7,883 bases of DNA from assembly GCA_027311485.1 (NCBI GenBank), contig DAICYU010000170.1, forward strand, positions 1-7,883, written 5' to 3'. A program made the position numbers and the translations under genes. Of the stretch, positions 1 through 6,115 are shown in pieces. Under the pieces are notes generated by a model. That model did no database searches. It saw nothing but the letters and a program-made list of their open reading frames with translations, and was not told the DNA's origin. This stretch comes from Acetobacteraceae bacterium (GTDB lineage Bacteria > Pseudomonadota > Alphaproteobacteria > Acetobacterales > Acetobacteraceae). How positions within the stretch are numbered: position 1 is the first letter of the stretch; each line of letters opens with the position of its first letter.

Positions 1-1113
1 GGCCTGCGTGACCTTCTGCCGCCTGACGCAGAGGCCGAAGCCTCTGCTGTCGAAGCGCTGATGACCGTTTTTGCCGCGCACGGCTACCAACGCGTGAAGC
101 CACCTCTGCTGGAATTCGAGGACAGCCTGCTCGCCGGCTCCGGCGCCGCGGTGGCGGAGCAGACGTTTCGCCTGATGGACCCGGACAGCCAGCGCATGAT
201 GGGACTGCGGGCTGACACCACCCCGCAGGTGGCACGCATCGCCACCACGCGGCTGGCCGGTGCATCCAGACCGCTGCGCCTTTCCTATGCCGGGCAGTGC
301 CTGCGCGTGCGTGGCAGCCAGCTTGCGCCCGACCGGCAGATGGCGCAGGCGGGGATCGAGCTGATCGGCCATGACAGCGCGGAAGCGGATACCGAGACCG
401 TTCTGGTGGCAGCCGAGGCGCTGGCCGCCGTTGGCCTGACGCGGGTCAGTTTCGACCTGACCCTGCCCATGCTGGTGCCGTCCTTGCTGGATGAGGCCGG
501 TTTTGCTGGCCCTGACCGGGTGGCGTTGTCCCGCGCCCTCGATCGCAAGGACGCAGCCGCGGTGGCCCGCCATGGCGGAACACTGGCCGCCGTGCTGACC
601 AATTTGCTGGAGGCCGCCGGACCGGCGGAGCGTGCGCTGACCGCCTTGGCTGAGGCACGGCTGCCGAACCTGGCTGGTGCGCTTGCCCAGCGGGCAGCCG
701 AGGCGGTGGCTGTGATCCGCGCCGCCGAACCGTCGCTGCGCCTGACGGTCGATCCAGTGGAATTTCGCGGGTTCCGCTATGAAACTGGTGTCTCGGTCAC
801 CGTATTTGCGCCCGGGCGGCATGAGGAGCTTGGCCGTGGCGGGCGCTATGTCTGTGGCGACAATGAGCCGGCCACCGGGCTTACGCTGTATTCGGACGCG
901 ATCCTGCGTGTTGCCCCGGCGCGTCAGACCCGCCCACGGGTTTTCATACCATCGGGCACCGGTCGCACTGTCGCCGTCGGCTTGCGCGCTCAGGGCTTCG
1001 CAACAGTCGCCGGCCTATCCGCGGTTGCCGACGATGCCGCGGAAGCCGAGCGTCTGGGCTGCACTCATATCCTGCGCGACGGTAAGGCCGCGCTTCTTCA
1101 CAGTAAGGGCTGA
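1..1113 (+). CDS. hisZ: ATP phosphoribosyltransferase regulatory subunit HisZ (5' end outside window)
   Basis: HisZ is a catalytically inactive histidyl-tRNA synthetase paralogue. It binds the short form of HisG, and the complex performs the first step of histidine synthesis (ATP + PRPP) in the cytoplasm. The frame is open from base 1 (GLRDLLPPDA...), so the true start lies off the left edge; the ATG at 61 is internal. 370 residues are visible. The class II synthetase core is seen in PPLLEFEDSLL, LRADTTPQVARIA (motif-2 region), RLSYAGQCLRVRG, DRQMAQAGIELIG, and the GGRY segment near the C-terminal third. The C-terminal RLGCTHILRDG segment is typical of alphaproteobacterial HisZ. Full-length HisS would carry a separate anticodon-binding domain, which is absent here. 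purA follows after 5 nt, and its ribosome binding site lies inside the 3' end of this gene, so the two are co-transcribed and probably co-translated. Confidence 0.93.
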   Translation, partial: GLRDLLPPDAEAEASAVEALMTVFAAHGYQRVKPPLLEFEDSLLAGSGAAVAEQTFRLMDPDSQRMMGLRADTTPQVARIATTRLAGASRPLRLSYAGQCLRVRGSQLAPDRQMAQAGIELIGHDSAEADTETVLVAAEALAAVGLTRVSFDLTLPMLVPSLLDEAGFAGPDRVALSRALDRKDAAAVARHGGTLAAVLTNLLEAAGPAERALTALAEARLPNLAGALAQRAAEAVAVIRAAEPSLRLTVDPVEFRGFRYETGVSVTVFAPGRHEELGRGGRYVCGDNEPATGLTLYSDAILRVAPARQTRPRVFIPSGTGRTVAVGLRAQGFATVAGLSAVADDAAEAERLGCTHILRDGKAALLHSKG

Positions 1114-1118
1114 ACAGA

Positions 1119-2408
1119 ATGGCCAATGTCGCCGTGATCGGCGCCCAATGGGGCGACGAGGGCAAGGGAAAGGTGGTGGACTGGCTGGCCAGCCGAGCGG
1201 ATGTGGTCGTGCGGTTCCAGGGCGGACATAACGCGGGGCATACGCTCGTCGTCGGTAACCAGACGTATAAGCTGTCGCTGCTGCCGTCCGGGCTGGTGCG
1301 CGGCAAGCTGGGCGTCATTGGCAATGGCGTGGTTGTCGATCCCGAGGCGCTGCTGGCCGAAATTGCGCGTGTGCGTGCACAGGGCCTGACAGTGACCCCC
1401 GAGACGCTACGCGTCGCAGATAATGCCGTGCTGATCCTGCCGCTGCACCCGGCGCTGGACAAGGCGCGCGAGGAAGCGCGCGGCGAACGCAAAATCGGCA
1501 CCACGGGCCGCGGCATCGGGCCGGCTTATGAGGACAAGGTGGCACGTCGTGCCATCCGCGTCGCCGACCTGGCTGAACCAGCCACGCTGTCGGCCAAGCT
1601 GGATGAGTTGCTGCTACACTATAATACATTGCTGCAAGGCCTCGGCGTCGCTCCGTTCAGCAAGGACAGCCTGATGCAAGGCTTGCTGGCGCTGGCGCCG
1701 CAGATCCTGCCCTTTGCGGAGCCGGTGTGGGAGCGGCTCGATGAACTGCGGCGGGGTGGCAAGCGCATCCTGTTCGAAGGCGCGCAAGCGGTGATGCTGG
1801 ACGTCGATCATGGGACCTATCCGTTCGTGACGTCGTCCAACACGGTGGCGGCTACGGCGGCGTCGGGCAGTGGGGTCGGCCCTGGTACAGTCGGTTTCGT
1901 GCTGGGAATCGCCAAGGCCTACTCGACGCGTGTCGGGTCCGGCCCGTTCCCGACGGAACTCCACGACGCGACCGGGCAGTTGCTCGGCGACCGCGGCCAC
2001 GAATTCGGCACCGTGACCGGGCGGCGGCGCCGCTGTGGATGGTTCGATGCTGCGCTGGTGCGGCAGGCGATCAAGGTCGGCGGCATCCAGGGTATCGCGT
2101 TGACGAAACTCGACGTCCTGGATGGGCTGCCGGAACTGAAGATTTGCGTCGGCTACCGGATCAACGGCGCGCTGTATCGCCATCTGCCCGCGGCACCCGC
2201 CGCGCAGGCTGCCGCGGTTCCGGAATATGAGACGATGGAAGGCTGGTCCGGCTCCTCCTACGGCGCAAGATCCTGGGCCGACCTGCCGGCGCAGGCGGTT
2301 AAGTATGTTCGTCGTATCGAAGAACTGGTGGAAGCGCCGGTGACGCTGCTGTCCACCAGCCCGGAGCGGGACGATACGATCATGGTGCGGGATCCGTTCG
2401 AAGGGTAG
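1119..2408 (+). CDS. purA: Adenylosuccinate synthetase
   Basis: PurA joins IMP and aspartate using GTP to give adenylosuccinate, the first committed step from IMP to AMP, in the cytoplasm. The 429-residue length matches the family. The N-terminal GDEGKGK loop spans residues 12-18 with the catalytic Asp13, and NAGHT carries the catalytic His41. TTGRGIGPAYEDK lies at 128-140, and FEGAQ...DVDHGTYPFVTSSNT at 219-242. The arginine-rich VTGRRRRCGWFD lies at 299-310, the guanine-recognition TKLD at 329-332, and the C-terminal STSPERDDTIMVRDPF at 412-427. The start at 1119 is supported by AAGGG at 1105-1109, nine bases upstream and inside hisZ. The residue after Gln223 is Ala where many PurA proteins have Gly; all catalytic residues I can check are present, so it should be active. 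Confidence 0.97.
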   Translation: MANVAVIGAQWGDEGKGKVVDWLASRADVVVRFQGGHNAGHTLVVGNQTYKLSLLPSGLVRGKLGVIGNGVVVDPEALLAEIARVRAQGLTVTPETLRVADNAVLILPLHPALDKAREEARGERKIGTTGRGIGPAYEDKVARRAIRVADLAEPATLSAKLDELLLHYNTLLQGLGVAPFSKDSLMQGLLALAPQILPFAEPVWERLDELRRGGKRILFEGAQAVMLDVDHGTYPFVTSSNTVAATAASGSGVGPGTVGFVLGIAKAYSTRVGSGPFPTELHDATGQLLGDRGHEFGTVTGRRRRCGWFDAALVRQAIKVGGIQGIALTKLDVLDGLPELKICVGYRINGALYRHLPAAPAAQAAAVPEYETMEGWSGSSYGARSWADLPAQAVKYVRRIEELVEAPVTLLSTSPERDDTIMVRDPFEG

Positions 2409-2419
2409 GCGCGGCGGCG

Positions 2420-2434
2420 TTAACCTTCAGTCAA
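2420..2434 (+). promoter_or_regulatory. CtrA-like box upstream of the pseudokinase gene
   Basis: The sequence reads TTAACCTTCAGTCAA, i.e. TTAA-N7-TCAA. This is one mismatch from the alphaproteobacterial CtrA consensus TTAA-N7-TTAA and begins with the favoured TTAACC half. It lies in the 66-bp purA/pseudokinase gap, 41 bp before the start codon. It shares the string GCGTTAACCTT with the perfect box in front of rpoH. No clear -10 element was found downstream, so a promoter here is only inferred. AACCTT also occurs twice, at 2422 and 2433. Confidence 0.35.
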
Positions 2435-2474
2435 CCTTTTCCCGCGTAAGGTCCGGCGGCTCAACCAGAACGGT

Positions 2475-4457
2475 ATGCCGCCGATGTCCGACGGTCTGTC
2501 GCCCGCCCAGGCCAGTGACCTGATTGATGGCCGCTATGCGGTCGATACAGCCAGGCCGCTGCCACATGCGGGTGGCGGAGTTCTGGCATTTGCTGCGAGA
2601 GATCGCTTTCTTGCCGATGCACCCCGGGTCGCGTTGGCCGTTTCCCGCGACATGTCACCTCGGCTGGAAGCCTTGATGGAGCCGATCGACAACCTGATGA
2701 CACCCCTTGCGCATGGTGTCGCGCCGTCGGCCGACCACAAGACCGAGGGCTACTACATCGTCTGCACGGAGCCGCCAGGACCTCCGTTGTCAGAGAATCG
2801 GGAGCGTTGGTCCGATCGGGCCCTCATCGAACTGGTGCTGCGCCCCGCGGCGCAGGTGTTGGATACGCTGCAACAGTACAGGATCACCCACCGGGCGATC
2901 CGGCTGAACAACGTCTTCCAGTCCGCCAGCGGGCAGCCAGTCACGTTGGGTGCGGCCTGGGCCGCACCGCCGGCATTGCATCAGCCGGCAATTTCCGAGC
3001 CGATCTATAGCGCCATGTGCCATCCGGCCGGTCGCGGGGTGGGCACGAGTGCTGACGATGTCTATGCGCTGGGTGTGTTGCTGGTGTGTCTAGCGGCCGG
3101 AAAGATGACGTTAGCCGGGTTGGATGAAGCCATGATCGTGCGCTGGAAGCTCGATCTGGGCAGTTTTGCCGCCCTGACGCGGGATGTGTCGCCCTCCGGA
3201 ATGCTTGGCGACTTGTTGCGCGGGATGCTGGCGGATGATCCAGATCATCGGCCGTCGCCGCGGCTACTGCTGGACACGACCGCTGCCCGCGGACGACGCA
3301 TCGCCGCCCGGCCGCCACGCCGCAGTCAGCGCGCCCTGCGCGTGAACGACGTTGCCGCGTTCGATTCGCGCACCCTGGCCTATGCGTTGGCGACGGATGA
3401 CAGGCGGTCGATTCAACTTCTCCGCAGCGGTTTGGTATCCCAATGGCTACGGCGTGATCTGGGTGATGCGGCGTTGGCGGCGCAGATCGAGGAGTTGGTG
3501 CGTGCGCGGATCATAGAGGCGCATCCGGACGCATTGAGCGACCCGCTGCTGGTGATGCAGGTCGTCACGACGATCAATCCGCGCATGCCGCTGGCATGGC
3601 GAGGGGTCCTTCTGTGGCCAGACAGCTTGCCCGCGCTGGTGGCCGAGGCGGTCGATGGTTCACGTGATTTGATGGCGGTGGCCGAGGATCTGGTGACGAC
3701 CGACATCGTCAGCCGCTGGTCCAGCATGCCCGCGCGGGAGGGGCGTGGCGCTGCCTTTGTCCTGCCGCCCGAGGTCTATGTGCACAGGCACCTTGTGGTA
3801 GCCCATCAGCCCGGCGGTCTGTTACGGCTGTTCTACGGATTGAATCCATTGCTGCCATGCCGCTCGGGCCAGATGGCGGGCGCGTGGGTCATGTCGGTGA
3901 GGGATTTCATGCGGCAGCTCGAAAAATCCGCTCCCGACGGTGATACCGGCCTGATCGACCTGCCACTGGCCGTCTTTATTGCATCGCGGTCGGACCGGCG
4001 AACCGAGCCGGCGGCGATAGAATTGCTTTCGACCAAGAAACCTGACCTTTACCGGCAGCGGGAGATGGAGTTGCTGGCACAACTGCAACTGCGCCATCAT
4101 CCCGGACCACTGCCGCGACTGGCGAAATGGATGGTGGAGCGGTTACGTCCTGGTCTGGACATCTGGCAAAACCGCCGGCGCCGTGAGGCGCTGGGCCGGC
4201 AACTGGCTGAACTGGCAGCCGCCGGGATGCTTTCCCGCTTGCTGGCGTTGGTGAGAGATCCGGCCGCCGTGGCTGCTGACCGGGCCGGAGCGCAAACAGC
4301 GGCGGCCGAACTGCGCCGGATCAATGCGGAAATCGAGTCGATCGATGCTCATGGCACCATACGGCTGAGTTATGCCGAACGGATTGGCCATGCCATAGCC
4401 GGCGGTGTTGCCCTGGTCGGGCTGATTCTGACCGTATTGCGCGCGGTATTGCCATGA
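2475..4457 (+). CDS. Tail-anchored protein kinase-like protein (predicted pseudokinase)
   Basis: A 660-residue protein with an N-terminal eukaryotic-type kinase fold (about 20-270), a long middle region and one C-terminal membrane helix. Kinase landmarks: glycine-rich GGG (33-35); HRAIRLNNV (139-147) in place of HRDLKPxN; LGAAW (158-162) where DFG belongs; DVYALGVLL (195-203, subdomain IX); DPDHRP (255-260, the conserved late Arg). There is no lysine before residue 89, so the beta3 ATP-anchoring Lys is missing. The HRD Asp is Ala141 and the DFG Asp is also lost, although Asn146 remains. Phosphotransfer is therefore unlikely; a scaffold or allosteric role is inferred. Residues 285-560 match no domain I can name; 575-630 look helical. 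A membrane span at about 639-659 would anchor it with the rest in the cytoplasm. The ATG at 2475 is the first usable start; ATG 2484 is an alternative, and neither has a clear ribosome binding site. The stop overlaps the next gene. Confidence 0.8.
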   Translation: MPPMSDGLSPAQASDLIDGRYAVDTARPLPHAGGGVLAFAARDRFLADAPRVALAVSRDMSPRLEALMEPIDNLMTPLAHGVAPSADHKTEGYYIVCTEPPGPPLSENRERWSDRALIELVLRPAAQVLDTLQQYRITHRAIRLNNVFQSASGQPVTLGAAWAAPPALHQPAISEPIYSAMCHPAGRGVGTSADDVYALGVLLVCLAAGKMTLAGLDEAMIVRWKLDLGSFAALTRDVSPSGMLGDLLRGMLADDPDHRPSPRLLLDTTAARGRRIAARPPRRSQRALRVNDVAAFDSRTLAYALATDDRRSIQLLRSGLVSQWLRRDLGDAALAAQIEELVRARIIEAHPDALSDPLLVMQVVTTINPRMPLAWRGVLLWPDSLPALVAEAVDGSRDLMAVAEDLVTTDIVSRWSSMPAREGRGAAFVLPPEVYVHRHLVVAHQPGGLLRLFYGLNPLLPCRSGQMAGAWVMSVRDFMRQLEKSAPDGDTGLIDLPLAVFIASRSDRRTEPAAIELLSTKKPDLYRQREMELLAQLQLRHHPGPLPRLAKWMVERLRPGLDIWQNRRRREALGRQLAELAAAGMLSRLLALVRDPAAVAADRAGAQTAAAELRRINAEIESIDAHGTIRLSYAERIGHAIAGGVALVGLILTVLRAVLP

Positions 4458-4924
4458 CTCAGATGGGCCCGAAGCGCAAACGTGACGGCGGCGCCGGCGG
4501 CGCCGTCATCCTGATGCTTTTGGGACTAGGGGCAGGCGGACTCGTGGCGCTGTCGCCCGACATCGGCTTACCGCTGTTTGTCCTGATGTTGCCTGGCCTG
4601 ATCTACCTGCTGATCGACCGGAGTGTCGGGTGGGCCGTGGCGCGGGCTGTGCTTCTGTTCCAAGCGGCGGCGTGTGTAGTCCCGATCTCTGAAGCCTGGT
4701 ATCGATGCGCGGGTATCGACGGCTGCATGGCGCAACTCGCGATTCCGACAACGATGCTGCGTGTTTGGCTGGCCGGGGGCAGCGCATGGCTGATGGCGCA
4801 GATGCTGCCCATCGGTCTGAAGCTGCTTAATGACATGCGGTTGAAGCGTTATCGTGCCGTGCTTGTGAGCCGGCGTGATACGCTGATCAGCGAGTGGGGG
4901 CTTGCCAAGCCTAAATCCGAATAA
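4454..4924 (+). CDS. Multi-span membrane protein of unknown function
   Basis: A 156-residue protein I do not recognise. A basic N-terminus (GPKRKR, residues 5-10) precedes hydrophobic stretches at about 17-34, 39-54, 58-79 and 98-122, giving three or four membrane helices. A cytoplasmic basic tail follows (DMRLKRYRAVLVSRRD). Two cysteines flank a short loop (CAGIDGC, residues 85-91) between helices and could form a disulfide if the loop is periplasmic. The start ATG overlaps the stop of the kinase-like gene as ATGA, and there is no separate ribosome binding site, so translation is probably coupled and the two products made in fixed ratio. That context suggests a physical partner of the tail-anchored kinase-like protein, but this is inference. 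The gene ends 48 bp from the end of convergent rpoH. Confidence 0.75.
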   Translation: MTQMGPKRKRDGGAGGAVILMLLGLGAGGLVALSPDIGLPLFVLMLPGLIYLLIDRSVGWAVARAVLLFQAAACVVPISEAWYRCAGIDGCMAQLAIPTTMLRVWLAGGSAWLMAQMLPIGLKLLNDMRLKRYRAVLVSRRDTLISEWGLAKPKSE

Positions 4925-4931
4925 AGCGACG

Positions 4932-4960
4932 GGCCGCGAGCCTCTTGATGGCTCACGGCC
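4932..4960. terminator. Hairpin between convergent genes, probable terminator
   Basis: GGCCGCGAGCC and GGCTCACGGCC form an 11-bp stem around a 7-base loop, with one non-Watson-Crick position. Read on the - strand that position is a G-U wobble, so the RNA stem is continuous and stable for the rpoH transcript. On the + strand it is a C-A mismatch. It sits in the 48-bp gap between the membrane-protein stop and the rpoH stop. The - strand tail (CGTCGCTTTATT) is only weakly T-rich, so this is an imperfect intrinsic terminator, best fitted to rpoH and possibly working both ways. Confidence 0.6.
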
Positions 4961-4972
4961 GCGCTAAGGATT

Positions 4973-5881
4973 TCAGGCTGGCTCTGTCGTCAGGCCACGG
5001 TTGCTTGCGTTCAAGCGGCGTTCAGCGATCTGTGCTTTCATCGCCTTCTGCAGCTTCTCAAACGCACGCACTTCGATCTGCCGAACGCGTTCGCGGGAGA
5101 TGTTGTACTGCTGTGACAGATCTTCCAGCGTGGTCGGGTTGTCCTTCAGACGCCGCTCGATCAGGATATGACGCTCCCGCTCATTCAGCGACTTTAGCGC
5201 GCCGGACAGCAATGCCTTACGGCCGGTGAGCTCTTCCCGATCTGCGATCGACGATTCCTGGCTTTCGGATTCGTCAACCAGCCAGTCCTGCCATTCGCCT
5301 TCGCTGTCCTGCCGGACTGGCGCATTCAGGCTATGATCCGGCGCGGCGAGGCGACGGTTCATGCTGACCACGTCCTGTTCCGGCACGTCCAGCACGCGGG
5401 CGATCTTGGCCACCTGTTCAGGCTGCAGGTCACCGTCGTCGATGGCCTGCATCTGGCCCTTCAGGCGGCGCAGGTTAAAGAACAACTTCTTCTGGGCGGC
5501 CGTTGTGCCCATCTTCACCAGCGACCAGGAGTGCAGGATGTACTCCTGAATGGCGGCGCGAATCCACCACATGGCGTAGGTGGCCAAGCGGAAGCCGCGA
5601 TCTGGATCGAAGCGCTTGACGGCCTGCATCATGCCGACATTGCCTTCGCTGATCAGTTCACCGACCGGAAGTCCATAGCCGCGATAGCCCATCGCAATTT
5701 TAGCGACGAGTCGCAGATGGGAGGTGACAAGCTTATGTGCCGCCTCCATATCCTGCGTGTCGCGCCAACGGTGAGCCAGACTCAGCTCTTCCTCTGGCGT
5801 GAGCATAGGAAATTTGCGGATCTCTTGGAGATACCGCGACAGGTTGCCCTCTGGGGCAATGTTAAGGACGGCAGAGGCCAC
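4973..5881 (-). CDS. rpoH: RNA polymerase heat-shock sigma factor sigma-32 (RpoH)
   Basis: RpoH directs core RNA polymerase to heat-shock promoters (chaperones, proteases). The 302-residue protein has a region 1.2/2 block (AAHKLVTSHLRLVAKIAMG, residues 47-65; GNVGMMQAVKRFDP; ATYAMWWIRAAIQEYIL, 100-116). The RpoH box QKKLFFNLR (130-138) separates sigma-32 from other group 3 factors. Region 4 (about 228-280) ends in the helix-turn-helix TLEDLSQQYNISRERVRQIE. I chose the GTG at 5881 because an AAAGGAG site lies 8 nt upstream, and because the protein then begins MASAVLNIAPEGNLSRYL, which fits the family. The TTG at 5902 would add seven residues that contain this ribosome binding site. The gene lies downstream of rluD on the same strand, an arrangement seen in other alphaproteobacteria, but with its own promoter and a ~180-nt leader. 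Confidence 0.95.
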   Translation of the reverse strand: MASAVLNIAPEGNLSRYLQEIRKFPMLTPEEELSLAHRWRDTQDMEAAHKLVTSHLRLVAKIAMGYRGYGLPVGELISEGNVGMMQAVKRFDPDRGFRLATYAMWWIRAAIQEYILHSWSLVKMGTTAAQKKLFFNLRRLKGQMQAIDDGDLQPEQVAKIARVLDVPEQDVVSMNRRLAAPDHSLNAPVRQDSEGEWQDWLVDESESQESSIADREELTGRKALLSGALKSLNERERHILIERRLKDNPTTLEDLSQQYNISRERVRQIEVRAFEKLQKAMKAQIAERRLNASNRGLTTEPA

Positions 5882-6062
5882 GAGGCAGGCTCCTTTCGTC
5901 AACCGCGTTTGCTTGCCCGGACGCGGCGCAAGTGTGCGGTATGAATGTGACTGACACCAGTCTGGATGCAGGGCGGAACTTCACGTCCCGGTTATCCACC
6001 CCGAAACTGGCAGCGGTTTGACCGGACGTTTCCATCGGTAAAGGGCACCCCCCCGCGCCGAC
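5882..6062 (-). other. Long 5' leader of rpoH with small hairpins
   Basis: If transcription starts about 6-8 nt after the -10 element, the rpoH leader is roughly 180 nt, with no convincing coding sequence in it. Two hairpins are visible: CCGCGT/ACGCGG (5903-5908 with 5921-5926, 12-base loop), which ends seven bases before the AAAGGAG site, and GACTG/CAGTC (5949-5953 with 5958-5962, 4-base loop). A CCCTTT segment near 6041-6046 could pair weakly with AAAGG of the ribosome binding site. Temperature- or ligand-dependent control is possible but unproven. Confidence 0.4.
5890..5896 (-). promoter_or_regulatory. Ribosome binding site that fixes the rpoH start
   Basis: AAAGGAG on the - strand, 8 nt before the GTG at 5881. 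It is the best Shine-Dalgarno match near the gene and lies inside the coding frame that a TTG start at 5902 would use. This argues for the GTG. Confidence 0.85.
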
Positions 6063-6067
6063 ACCCG

Positions 6068-6098
6068 ATCATATACAGGACTGAAATAGTCCTGTCAA
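6068..6098 (-). promoter_or_regulatory. Promoter of rpoH
   Basis: On the - strand there is a perfect -35 TTGACA (6098-6093), then 17 bp, then TATATG (6075-6070). TATGAT (6073-6068) is an alternative -10 with a 19-bp spacer. This is the best sigma-70-type promoter in the window. The -35 is preceded by C (CTTGACA), which also resembles the CTTG core of alphaproteobacterial sigma-32 promoters, so some autoregulation is conceivable. Confidence 0.7.
6075..6095. promoter_or_regulatory. Palindromic operator candidate inside the rpoH promoter
   Basis: ACAGGACT and AGTCCTGT form a perfect 8+8 bp inverted repeat with a 5-bp centre (GAAAT on +). It covers the whole spacer and overlaps the last bases of the -35 and the first base of the -10. 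A protein bound here would block RNA polymerase or, as with some spacer-bound activators, distort the promoter. The form (21 bp, A/T centre, ACT/AGT inner edges) resembles Rrf2/IscR-type sites, but I cannot assign the regulator. The run after it on the - strand (ATATGAT) is a poor T-tract, so a terminator for rluD is less likely. Confidence 0.55.
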
Positions 6099-6100
6099 GC

Positions 6101-6115
6101 TTAACGTAAGGTTAA
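6101..6115 (-). promoter_or_regulatory. CtrA-type box upstream of the rpoH promoter
   Basis: On the - strand the sequence is TTAACCTTACGTTAA, a perfect TTAA-N7-TTAA with the favoured TTAACC first half. It overlaps the rluD stop codon and ends 2 bp before the -35 of the rpoH promoter, a position where a response regulator could act. CtrA is the cell-cycle and motility response regulator of alphaproteobacteria. Whether this organism uses this consensus is inferred. Confidence 0.5.

Noticed and set aside
944..1516. 190-residue open frame on the - strand across the hisZ/purA junction
   Set aside because: Crosses two well-supported genes in antisense; Ser/Arg/Ala-rich low-information composition.
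1785..1790. Ala in place of Gly after Gln223 of PurA
   Set aside because: The catalytic and substrate-binding residues around it are intact and the change is mild; it is likely lineage variation and not a sign of inactivation.
1614..2183. 189-residue open frame on the - strand opposite purA
   Set aside because: Antisense to a fully conserved PurA; Arg/His/Gln-rich composition typical of a shadow frame.
5333..5944. 203-residue open frame on the + strand opposite rpoH
   Set aside because: It lies almost wholly antisense to the sigma-32 gene, has no family resemblance and no good ribosome binding site. It is a by-product of GC-rich codon bias.
6075..6095. Palindrome read as an intrinsic terminator of rluD
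   Set aside because: The stem is perfect, but the sequence after it on the - strand (ATATGAT) is not a T-run, and it fits exactly within a promoter spacer, so an operator is the better reading. A minor terminator role is not excluded.
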